64,000 bases of DNA from Acidobacteriota bacterium. GTDB taxonomy: Bacteria > Actinomycetota > Acidimicrobiia > Acidimicrobiales > Microtrichaceae. The DNA lies in the NCBI GenBank assembly GCA_003577145.1, contig QEUP01000007.1, forward strand, positions 46,216 to 110,215. Direction: 5' to 3'. Under the pieces are notes generated by a model. The model saw only the letters and a list, made by a program, of their open reading frames with translations. It was not told the DNA's origin and did no database searches. Shown here piece by piece: positions 56,939 to 64,000 of this stretch (within the stretch, counting starts at the first letter, position 1; each line of letters opens with the position of its first letter). Position numbers and translations under genes: made by a program.

Positions 56939-58261
56939 TCATGCTCGCTCGTCACTCTCTTCGCCGGCCGGCGCGCCGGTGCCGAGCACCGGGTAGCTGA
57001 CACCGCCGCAGGGAAAGACCGCCACCTGTGCCGCGGCCGGGGCGCGGGCGGCGGCTTCAGCCATCAGCTCGTCGACGTCGCAGAAGACGCGGAAGGTCGG
57101 CGTGCGGCGCGCCAGCTCCTCGGGCAGGGCGGGGGCGTAGACGAGGACCTCGTTGCGCGCCAGCGCCCGCATGGCGAAGTAGGCGTTGAAGCGGTCCTCG
57201 GTGCCGGTGCCGATCGCTTCGGCCAGCGCGAGGAGCTCGGGGTCGCCGAGGTCGGCGAGCGCCGAGCGCAGCACCTCAGGAGGTGGCAGATCCGCCTCGG
57301 GCAGGTTGACGCTGCCGACGCCTTCCCGGCAGCGCAAGGCGGCCACGATCAGGCCGCCGTCCCGGGCGGCGAACAGCGTGTTGGCGATGCACTTGACGCC
57401 CTGACGCAGGTCGAGGTCCAGCGGGTAGGAGCTGGTGATCACCACGTCGGCTTGGTGCGCCAGGTCCACGGCGTACATCCGGCGGCTGACGGCCAGGCAC
57501 GCCCGGTGGACCGCGGTGGGGTCGCCGGTCTCGAGCGCCACCGGCTGGAGGCCTGCGTCGAGGACGAAGTTCAAGGCGAAGAGCTGAGCCGGCACCATGG
57601 CCGCGGCCTCCTCGAGGTCGAGGCGCATGGGCACGTCGCTCGGGCTGTTGCCCACCTGCCAGAAGTGGTGCTCGCTGGCGGAGAGCAGGTGGTTGGCGGC
57701 GATGGCCTCCACTCCTGCGACACCGGGCAGCAACAGCTTGGCGCCACCCCCGAAGCCCGCTTGGACGTGGGGCTCGACGCATCCGACGAGGATCACCGTG
57801 GCTGCCTCTGTCACCAGCCGGTGCAGCACCACCGGCGTCCCGCGGCTGGTCGTGCCGAGGTTGGCGAGAGCGTCGCCGGCACGGCAGTCGTGGTTGACCC
57901 AGGGGATCGAGGCGGCAGCCTCGGGCCCCACCTTGGCGGCGATCTCCTCGCGCGACATCGGGCGGTGGGTGCCGAGTGCCACCAGCCCGGTGATGTCGGC
58001 TGCCGCCACGCCTGCGGCGGCGAGCTCGTCGATGAGGTGGGGGAGAACGAGGTGGGCGGGCGTCGGCCGGCTCAAGTCGTCGACGACGACGGTGACGGGG
58101 GGGCGGGCGATTTGGCGCAGCCCGCAGGAGCGGACCGTCGTGGCGATGTCGACGTCGGCGCAGTTGGGCTGCGGCCGGCCGCGGGTGAAGGTGTCCCAAC
58201 CGGAGGGGATGGGGATCTCCAGGGACGCATCGGCTCCCCAGGGGAGCTCGACGGTGCTCAT
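56939..58261 (-). CDS. LarA-family (nickel-pincer) racemase/epimerase
   Basis: A 440-aa homologue of lactate racemase LarA. Residues matching those of L. plantarum LarA are all present with constant spacing: Asp62 and Arg65 (DDLSRPTP), His99 (GTHRPMS), His165, Lys175 (GFGGGAKLLLPG, the pincer-cofactor Lys) and His191. It should therefore bind the nickel-pincer nucleotide and racemise or epimerise an alpha-hydroxy acid. Family members act on lactate, malate, phenyllactate and sugar acids; the operon favours a sugar acid. The cofactor genes larB, larC and larE are not in the window. ATG overlaps the FadR stop (ATGA). Confidence 0.92.
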   Translation of the reverse strand: MSTVELPWGADASLEIPIPSGWDTFTRGRPQPNCADVDIATTVRSCGLRQIARPPVTVVVDDLSRPTPAHLVLPHLIDELAAAGVAAADITGLVALGTHRPMSREEIAAKVGPEAAASIPWVNHDCRAGDALANLGTTSRGTPVVLHRLVTEAATVILVGCVEPHVQAGFGGGAKLLLPGVAGVEAIAANHLLSASEHHFWQVGNSPSDVPMRLDLEEAAAMVPAQLFALNFVLDAGLQPVALETGDPTAVHRACLAVSRRMYAVDLAHQADVVITSSYPLDLDLRQGVKCIANTLFAARDGGLIVAALRCREGVGSVNLPEADLPPPEVLRSALADLGDPELLALAEAIGTGTEDRFNAYFAMRALARNEVLVYAPALPEELARRTPTFRVFCDVDELMAEAAARAPAAAQVAVFPCGGVSYPVLGTGAPAGEESDERA

Positions 58262-58965
58262 TGCTGGTCCTTGATGTAGCGGAGCCAGGCGCGGGCGGTG
58301 TCTTGCATGTGCGCGGCCATCGCCTCTTCGGCGCCGACGGCATCGCCGGCACGGATGTGCTCGACGATCTGGCGATGCTGAACGAGGCTGCGGCGGGCCC
58401 GGTCCCCGGCGGCGAAGAAGTCGTCGAAGCGCTTCTCGGTGAGGGCGTAGGTGGTCTTCACCAGCGCTTGCAGCACCCGGTTGCGGGCGAGGCGGGCGAT
58501 CTCGAGGTGAAAGGCGCGGTCCACTCCGATCGGGGCCTCACCGTGGGAGATTGCCTCTTCCAGTTCTGTGAGGGCCGCCTCCAAGCCGGTCACGTCGGAG
58601 GCCCCCCGCTCGGCTGCGAGGCGGGCGAGGGTGGATTCGAGGATGCTGCGCGCCTCGAACAGGTCGGGCAGCAGCTCCGCCGGTACCTCGCCGCCGGCCA
58701 GCGGCAGCAGGAGGATGTCGAGGCCGTCGTCGCTGTCGCGCACGAACACTCCGCGACCGTGCTGGATGTCGACCAGACCGGCGGCTTCGAGGACACGCAG
58801 CGCCTCGCGCACCGAGGACCGGTTGACGCCGAGGGACTCGGCGAACTCCCGCTCGGAGGGCAGCCGCTCCCCCGGCGCGATCTGGCCCGACTCGATGATC
58901 GAGCGGAGGCGCTGCACCACCTGCTCGAACACGGTGGCTTTCGGCAACGGGTGGAGTTGACGCAC
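58258..58965 (-). CDS. FadR/GntR-family regulator of the sugar-acid operon
   Basis: A 235-aa regulator: winged-helix domain (GERLPSEREFAESLGVNRSS, VREALRVLEAAGLVD, HGRGVFV) followed by an FCD effector domain with metal-ligand-type Asp and His residues (DRAFHLEIA, QHRQIVEHI, AAHMQ). It is first in the operon and has a palindrome over its promoter, so autoregulation with induction by a pathway acid is likely. GTG 58965 is taken as start; its GGAGGG is only 2 nt away, so GTG 58932 is possible. Longer starts would put the operator inside the gene. Confidence 0.9.
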   Translation of the reverse strand: MRQLHPLPKATVFEQVVQRLRSIIESGQIAPGERLPSEREFAESLGVNRSSVREALRVLEAAGLVDIQHGRGVFVRDSDDGLDILLLPLAGGEVPAELLPDLFEARSILESTLARLAAERGASDVTGLEAALTELEEAISHGEAPIGVDRAFHLEIARLARNRVLQALVKTTYALTEKRFDDFFAAGDRARRSLVQHRQIVEHIRAGDAVGAEEAMAAHMQDTARAWLRYIKDQQ

Positions 58966-58974
58966 AACCCTCCA

Positions 58975-58996
58975 ACTGGTCGGACGTCCGACCAGT
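58975..58996. promoter_or_regulatory. 22-bp perfect palindrome, FadR-type operator
   Basis: ACTGGTCGGAC (58975-58985) and GTCCGACCAGT (58986-58996) are exact reverse complements. The TGGTC...GACCA core fits sites of the FadR subfamily. It begins in the -10 box and spans the expected transcript start of the regulator's own operon, ideal for repression. Confidence 0.8.
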
Positions 58997-59022
58997 GTCG
59001 AGCCTCCGCTCGGCTTTGTCAA
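58994..59022 (-). promoter_or_regulatory. Promoter of the FadR operon
   Basis: On the minus strand a perfect -35 TTGACA (59017-59022) is followed after 17 bp by GACACT (58994-58999, 3 of 6 matches to TATAAT). The palindrome at 58975-58996 overlaps the -10 box by three bases. Confidence 0.6.
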
Positions 59023-59056
59023 GGGAGGAGGGGAAGGGAGGGGCACCACAAAGGCC

Positions 59057-59089
59057 TTGACTCAATTCAGATAGCAAATAGTATCTGAA
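59057..59089 (+). promoter_or_regulatory. Promoter of the RHS gene with overlapping inverted repeat
   Basis: TTGACT (59057-59062), 16 bp, TAGTAT (59079-59084) form a reasonable promoter in an AT-rich patch. TTCAGATA (59066-59073) and TATCTGAA (59082-59089) are an exact 8-bp inverted repeat spaced by 8 nt that covers the spacer and the -10, an operator-like position. Confidence 0.55.
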
Positions 59090-59116
59090 ATGCGAATTAG
59101 GTAGGGGGAGGCTGCG

Positions 59117-62100
59117 ATGGTGGTTCCTACGCGGTGGTTTCGCTCGCTTCTGATGGTGTGGGTCATCGGGCTGGTGGCTTCGGTGCTGGTTTCGGCCCCA
59201 GCGGCTCCGGCGGCAGCCGACCCGGTGCCCGAGCAGCCGACAGACCCGGTACCGCCGGTCTTCGGCGATTCGTCGGTGGCGCCGCAGTCCACAGCCGACG
59301 AGCTACCGGCGCCCCCGTCAGAGGGTGCGGTCGATGCGGGCGGCCCGGTCGACTCCGACGCCGACTTCTCGGACCCACCTCCGTCGCTGGGACAGTTCTG
59401 GGACGCCTTGGTGGGCCGGCGCGATGTCGCCGAGCCGCCCGTGCTGTCCGAGCCCGGCCGCGGCTTCGACGACGACGCCTCGACGCGGATGGACGACCGC
59501 ACGACCGAGCGGGTCGAGGTGTACGCCAACCCCGACGGGACCGAGACGATGCTGGTCTCACCGGAGCCGGTGCGGTTCCGCGACCCGAGCGGCGACTGGG
59601 TCGACTACGACCTGGACCTCGTCGATTCGGGCGACGGGGCGCTGGTTGCCGAAGCGTCGGATTCGGGGGTGCGGGTCCCCCTCGACCCCGTCGCCGAGGC
59701 CATGGTGACGGTCGACACGGGAGCGGGCCGGCTGGCGTGGTCGCTGCCCGATGTGCTCAGCGTCGAGGGTGGCGCAGGCGGTGTCGTGGAGGTGCTGCCG
59801 GCGCAGCACTTGGGATCGGTGAGCGACGGGGCGGGCCAGGCGGTCCCGGACCCGTCGACGCCCATGGATGACGCCAACGCCGCGGTCATCGACGGCGACG
59901 GCGACGTGGACGGTGTGGTGGAGGTGACCAAGGACGGCTTCGAGCAGTCGGTGGTGGTCGGTTCAGCGGAGGGGCCGTCGTCGTATCGAGTGGTGGTGGA
60001 GCTTCCCCCGGGGGTGGTGGCACGCAACGTGGAGACCGCCCCCGGGTTCTCGGCTCACGTCGAGTTCGTGGGTGCAGACGGCGTGGTGGTGGGCATGTTC
60101 GGCTCGGGCGTCGCCCACGATTCCGCTGCGGTGGGCAACGGGGTGGGTGCCCTCGGCGCGGTCACCACGTCGGTTGCCAGCCAAGACGCCACGGCCGCGG
60201 TCCTCGAGGTGGCGCTCGACACGGGCTGGTTCGGCGACCCGGCCCGGGTGTTCCCGGTGACGATCGATCCGACCTGGTCGCGCTCGGCGCGAGACGACGG
60301 CTACGACACCCACGTGCAGGAGAACCTGCCAACCTCCTCGGGCTGGTCCTCTGATGTGTTGTACGTGGGCGACTACGCCGCGAACACCACGGCGCGCGCT
60401 TTCGTGACCTTCACCGACCTGCCTGCCGGCGCGCCGTCGGGGCAGTTCTTCGTCACCGACGCCGACCTCGTGATGTACAACTCCTACGCCAACACCTGCG
60501 ACCAGCGCTCGATCCAGGTCGAGGGCCTGTTCGAGGACTTCTCGGCGGCCACCACTTGGAACGACCAGCCCGTCATCGACCCTTACGGGGTGGAGGGCAG
60601 CGCCATGGTGCCGCTGTCGCCGTGCGCCCTGGGGTTCCACACCTGGGACGTGACCGGCTACGCGCGGCGCTGGTTCGAGGGCACCCAGGCCTACATGGCA
60701 GCGGCGGCAGGCTACACCGGAGCCGACTTCGGGCTCCGACTGAGCGCCACCGACGAGGGTGATCCGTTGACGTGGCGGGCGTTCCGCTCGGGTGAGAACA
60801 CCAACCCGGGCGCCCCGGTGCTGGCGGTGACATACGAGACCCGCCCGGCGGCGCCGGTTCACTCCTCCCCCGAGGACGGAGCCCACCTGCTGGAGGTGCC
60901 GACCCTGGAGGTTGACCCGGTTGCTGACCCGGATGGGGATCCGGTGAAGTACTGGTTCCGGGTGTGGAGCACGCCCAGCGAGTTCGAGAACGGGTTGGTG
61001 CTGAACTCGGGCTGGATAGACGACCCCTCGTGGACGCCGCCGGCTGAGTCCTTCGAGGACGGCGTTTCCTACACCTGGCGGGCCTACGCCACCGATCAGG
61101 AGACCACGCCGATGTGGTCGCTGGCCACCCGCACGTTCGTGGTGGACGGGCACCCGGCGTACGCGCCGACCGACGCGGCGGGGCCCTACGGTGTGGACCT
61201 GGCGACCGGGAACGTGACCTCGGGCTGGTCCGGCCCGGAGCTCCCGACGGTGGAGGGCTCGTTCGGAGTCGGGGCCTCTTATGACGCGCAGTCGGCGCTG
61301 CCCGAGTCGGACCTTACCGGCAGCTACTTCAACGACGGCAACGACAACGAGTCCTTCGACGACGACGTGGTGATCAGGCGCAGCGATCCGTCGGTGTCGT
61401 TCATCTGGACGCTCGCCGGCGGCCCGTACCCGGAGCTGGAGACCGGGGAGTGGTTGGCCCGCTGGGAGGGCTTCGTCGAGGTGCCCCAGACCGGCAGCTA
61501 CGAGTTCGGCACGGTGCATCACGGCAAGACCCGCGTGGTGATCGACGGGACGACGGTGCTGGACCGCTGGTCGCAGGTCGCCTACGAGGAGGCGCCGGTG
61601 TATGACGCCTCGCCGGTGACACTCAGCGCCGGTGAGCTCTATCCGATAGCGATCGAGTTCGCCGCTCCGGGGCCCATCTGGGGCATCCCCACCGACGGGT
61701 TCGTGGAGCTGTGGGCCAAGGGTGCGGTCAACGAGCAGCGGGTCGATGGCTCCTGGCTCTCGCCCAAGCAGTACGAGGCGCACGAGGCGCTACCTGACGG
61801 CTGGACGCTGGGGGCGGCGTCGTATGCGGGATTCACCCACGCCGAGGTCGGCAACGACACGGTAGCGATCAAAGACAGCTTCGGGTACGGGCTGGTGTTC
61901 AACCGGACCGAGGACGGGGCCGGCTGGGAGCCCGCCGAGGAGTGGAACACCGCCACCTTGGTCGATGATGCCACCGGCGCGGGCCAGCTCACGCTCCAGG
62001 CTGACGGCTGGACCTACGTGTTCGACGGCGACGGCAAGCTCGTGGCGGCGTCCTCGCCGGTAACCGAGGGCGACACCGCGCCGTCGCACACCTACGAGAC

Positions 62101-64000
62101 GATCACCATCGGCGGTATCGACTATCAGCGGCTGACGACGATTGGCGATTCGGTGTCGGGCCGATCGATCCTTTTGGCCTACGAGGACGGGTCGGGCGGC
62201 TGTCCCGCCGCGCCGCCGGGGTTCGATCCGACGCCGCCGACGGGCATGCTGTGCGAGGTCTCCTACTGGGACGGCACCGCAACCGAACTGTACTACGTGG
62301 GCGGGCAGCTCGGCCGGGTCACCAACCCGGGCGCGGCGGTCACCGATTTCACCTACGACGGCGCAGGCCTGCTGGCGGGGGTGCGGGATCCGCTGGCCGC
62401 CGACGCAGTTGCCGCGGGGGTTCGCGCCGACGACGGGACCACCTTCTGGGAGGTGGCCTACGACACCGGCGGCAGGGCCGTGTCGATCACCGGGCCCGAA
62501 CCCGCACCCGGGGAGGCGCGCCCGGTGACCTCCTACAGCTACGCCACCGCCTACACCGACGTACACGTCGCCGGTCTTGCCGAGCCGAACGGTTTCACCC
62601 GGCGGGCCGCCTACCACCCCGACTTCGGGCGTCAGGTTACCGACACCACCGCCGACGGGTTGACCTCCACGATCGAATACGACGACTTGGACCGCCCGTG
62701 GATGACCACCGACGGTACAGGCATGAAGGCCAGCACGATCTTCAACGACTGGGGTCTGGCCACCGACACCTACGGGCCGGCGCCGGCCGCCTGGTTCGGC
62801 GCCGACGGCCTGCCCCAAGCAGGGTACGTGGCCCAGACACCTCACAACGCGACCGGCTACGACGAGTTCAACACCTTGGGTGCCACCTGGTGGGACAACA
62901 CCGAGATGGAGGGCGCGCCGGTGTCGTCGGACATGGGGGTGGGCACAGCAGGCGGCGAGATCGCCTTCTCGTGGAGCTCGCATCCCGACGTCGCGTTCAT
63001 CACCGGCAACAACTACTCGGGGCGTTTGACCGGGCTGGTCAACCTCGCCCAGGCCGGTGAGTACACCATCGAGATCGTCCGCAACGCCAAGGTGACGGCG
63101 TTCGTCGACGGGACACTGGTCGGTTCGGACTGGGAGGGCACCTCCCAGACCATGTCGGCGACGGTGCAGGTGGACGAGCCCGGGTGGAAGCCGATCATGA
63201 TCGGCTTCGCCCACCCCGGCAGCGGCAACGCCTCGCTCGAGCTGCGCTGGAAGACGCCTGGTTCAGGATCGACGGTGGTGGTGCCGGGCACGGCTCTGCG
63301 CCCCCAGATGGGGGTCGCCACGTCCCAGACGGGTCCCGACGGTGAGGTCACCGCCATGGGCTATGAGGACCCCGCCACCGGCATGGCGACCTCTTCGACC
63401 GCCGACCCCGGCGGTGAGGACCTGACGCAGAGCTTCGCCTACGAGGCTGCCGGTGAGGGCTACCGGCGCATGCTGTCGCGCACGCTGCCGGCGGGGCCCG
63501 ACACCGAGGTGACCTACGCCTACTACGGGGACAGCGAGACCCGGGACAACCCCTGCACACCCGAGGCTGACGCCGCCAACCAAGCGGGTGCGCCGAAGCT
63601 GAGCACCGGCGCCGACCCCGACGGGGCGGGCGGCCAGGGCGCCATCACCAGCGAGTGGGTGTATGACGCGACCGGGCGGGTGGTGGCCCAGCGCCGCAAC
63701 GACGACGACTGGACCTGCACCACCTATGACAGCCGGGGCCGCCCAGTCACCGTCAACTACCCCGCCTGGGACGGCGAACCGGCGCGCACGGTGATCACCA
63801 ACACCACCGCCATCACCGGTGGCGGTTCGGCGGGTCACGCGGATCTGGTGTTGGCCGACGAGCCGCTGGCGTATTGGCGCCTGGGGGAGTCCTCCAGCGC
63901 TGGGGCGGCGGTGGACGCCTCGGGTAACGGCAACGACGGGGACTACAACGGCACGGTCAGCGTGGGTGTGGGGGGCGCGATCGAAGCTGACACGGCGGCT
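59117..64000 (+). CDS. Giant secreted RHS/YD-repeat protein with DNRLRE, PA14 and LamG-like modules (3' end outside window)
   Basis: At least 1,628 codons stay open to the window end. GGGGGAGG precedes ATG 59117, and a signal peptide spans ~1-35 (LLMVWVIGLVASVLVSAPAA). In order: acidic Pro-rich spacer; beta-rich region with FPVTIDPTWS; DNRLRE-type domain (~385-570); FN3-like region (~575-690); PA14 domain (~730-870); YD/RHS-type repeats (~1040-1200); a second carbohydrate-binding-like module (~1270-1385); more RHS repeats (SEWVYDATGRVVAQ); and the start of a LamG-like domain (PLAYWRLGESS). It resembles wall-associated RHS proteins that deliver or display a C-terminal toxin or effector, but that end is not visible. 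Confidence 0.9.
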   Translation, partial: MVVPTRWFRSLLMVWVIGLVASVLVSAPAAPAAADPVPEQPTDPVPPVFGDSSVAPQSTADELPAPPSEGAVDAGGPVDSDADFSDPPPSLGQFWDALVGRRDVAEPPVLSEPGRGFDDDASTRMDDRTTERVEVYANPDGTETMLVSPEPVRFRDPSGDWVDYDLDLVDSGDGALVAEASDSGVRVPLDPVAEAMVTVDTGAGRLAWSLPDVLSVEGGAGGVVEVLPAQHLGSVSDGAGQAVPDPSTPMDDANAAVIDGDGDVDGVVEVTKDGFEQSVVVGSAEGPSSYRVVVELPPGVVARNVETAPGFSAHVEFVGADGVVVGMFGSGVAHDSAAVGNGVGALGAVTTSVASQDATAAVLEVALDTGWFGDPARVFPVTIDPTWSRSARDDGYDTHVQENLPTSSGWSSDVLYVGDYAANTTARAFVTFTDLPAGAPSGQFFVTDADLVMYNSYANTCDQRSIQVEGLFEDFSAATTWNDQPVIDPYGVEGSAMVPLSPCALGFHTWDVTGYARRWFEGTQAYMAAAAGYTGADFGLRLSATDEGDPLTWRAFRSGENTNPGAPVLAVTYETRPAAPVHSSPEDGAHLLEVPTLEVDPVADPDGDPVKYWFRVWSTPSEFENGLVLNSGWIDDPSWTPPAESFEDGVSYTWRAYATDQETTPMWSLATRTFVVDGHPAYAPTDAAGPYGVDLATGNVTSGWSGPELPTVEGSFGVGASYDAQSALPESDLTGSYFNDGNDNESFDDDVVIRRSDPSVSFIWTLAGGPYPELETGEWLARWEGFVEVPQTGSYEFGTVHHGKTRVVIDGTTVLDRWSQVAYEEAPVYDASPVTLSAGELYPIAIEFAAPGPIWGIPTDGFVELWAKGAVNEQRVDGSWLSPKQYEAHEALPDGWTLGAASYAGFTHAEVGNDTVAIKDSFGYGLVFNRTEDGAGWEPAEEWNTATLVDDATGAGQLTLQADGWTYVFDGDGKLVAASSPVTEGDTAPSHTYETITIGGIDYQRLTTIGDSVSGRSILLAYEDGSGGCPAAPPGFDPTPPTGMLCEVSYWDGTATELYYVGGQLGRVTNPGAAVTDFTYDGAGLLAGVRDPLAADAVAAGVRADDGTTFWEVAYDTGGRAVSITGPEPAPGEARPVTSYSYATAYTDVHVAGLAEPNGFTRRAAYHPDFGRQVTDTTADGLTSTIEYDDLDRPWMTTDGTGMKASTIFNDWGLATDTYGPAPAAWFGADGLPQAGYVAQTPHNATGYDEFNTLGATWWDNTEMEGAPVSSDMGVGTAGGEIAFSWSSHPDVAFITGNNYSGRLTGLVNLAQAGEYTIEIVRNAKVTAFVDGTLVGSDWEGTSQTMSATVQVDEPGWKPIMIGFAHPGSGNASLELRWKTPGSGSTVVVPGTALRPQMGVATSQTGPDGEVTAMGYEDPATGMATSSTADPGGEDLTQSFAYEAAGEGYRRMLSRTLPAGPDTEVTYAYYGDSETRDNPCTPEADAANQAGAPKLSTGADPDGAGGQGAITSEWVYDATGRVVAQRRNDDDWTCTTYDSRGRPVTVNYPAWDGEPARTVITNTTAITGGGSAGHADLVLADEPLAYWRLGESSSAGAAVDASGNGNDGDYNGTVSVGVGGAIEADTAA

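Noticed and set aside
59963..61783. 606-codon minus-strand frame opposite the RHS gene
   Set aside because: The plus-strand frame carries recognisable DNRLRE and PA14 modules over the same bases; the minus frame is Arg/Gly-rich shadow.

Overview
This is a GC-rich bacterial chromosome segment, most likely from an actinobacterium and plausibly class Acidimicrobiia. The class is inferred from gene content, not from a search. Supporting signs are groES-groEL under HrcA-type CIRCE operators, guaB3 beside guaA, a mycobacterial-type MoxR/VWA pair, a mycobacterial-type sdhCAB operon, type-2 malate dehydrogenase, MbtH, DUF4328/DUF2510 proteins, and many start codons with a TAnnnT hexamer 6-10 nt upstream and no Shine-Dalgarno sequence (leaderless-type genes).

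Layout. Positions 1-8550: end of a probable tsaD, two tandem CIRCE operators, groES-groEL with terminator, a 51-aa protein, a Nudix hydrolase, guaB3-guaA, a secreted NlpC/P60 peptidase and a dienelactone hydrolase. Positions 8705-21268: pcrA helicase, sucC-sucD, purN-purH-folD, metF and icd, with small membrane proteins and lipoproteins between them. Positions 21395-33175: lipoproteins (one with an LCCL domain), a heterodimeric ABC exporter, mdh, Fpg/Nei glycosylase, ilvA and several proteins of unknown function. Positions 33316-36846: succinate dehydrogenase. Together with sucCD, icd and mdh this places much of the TCA cycle in one 25-kb stretch, beside purine and one-carbon genes (guaB3, guaA, purN, purH, folD, metF).

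Positions 37024-44186 are the first accessory-looking block. A MacB-type ATPase is divergent from a tightly overlapping operon of FtsX-type permease, ABC-2 ATPase and permease, Sfp-type phosphopantetheinyl transferase, an SDR with a damaged nucleotide-binding motif, and an MbtH protein. These are accessory and export parts of a nonribosomal peptide system, but no NRPS or PKS gene lies in the window. The SDR/MbtH end is visibly lower in GC than its surroundings.

Positions 44296-58996 carry a GH2 glycosidase, a small Cys-containing protein, the MoxR/VWA pair, and a six-gene overlapping operon on the minus strand: FadR regulator, LarA-type racemase/epimerase, RraA-type aldolase, IlvD-type dehydratase, GH38-type glycosidase and extended SDR. 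A 22-bp perfect palindrome overlaps its promoter. I read this as a FadR-controlled glycoside-to-sugar-acid catabolic system; the substrate is unknown.

Positions 59117-64000 hold the first ~1,630 codons of a very large secreted RHS/YD-repeat protein with DNRLRE, PA14 and LamG-like modules. It runs off the window and starts behind a promoter overlapped by an inverted repeat. I found no tRNA, rRNA, CRISPR array, transposase or phage gene. No gene-free stretch exceeds 300 bases; the longest, 14324-14602, holds only the putative purN -10 hexamer.
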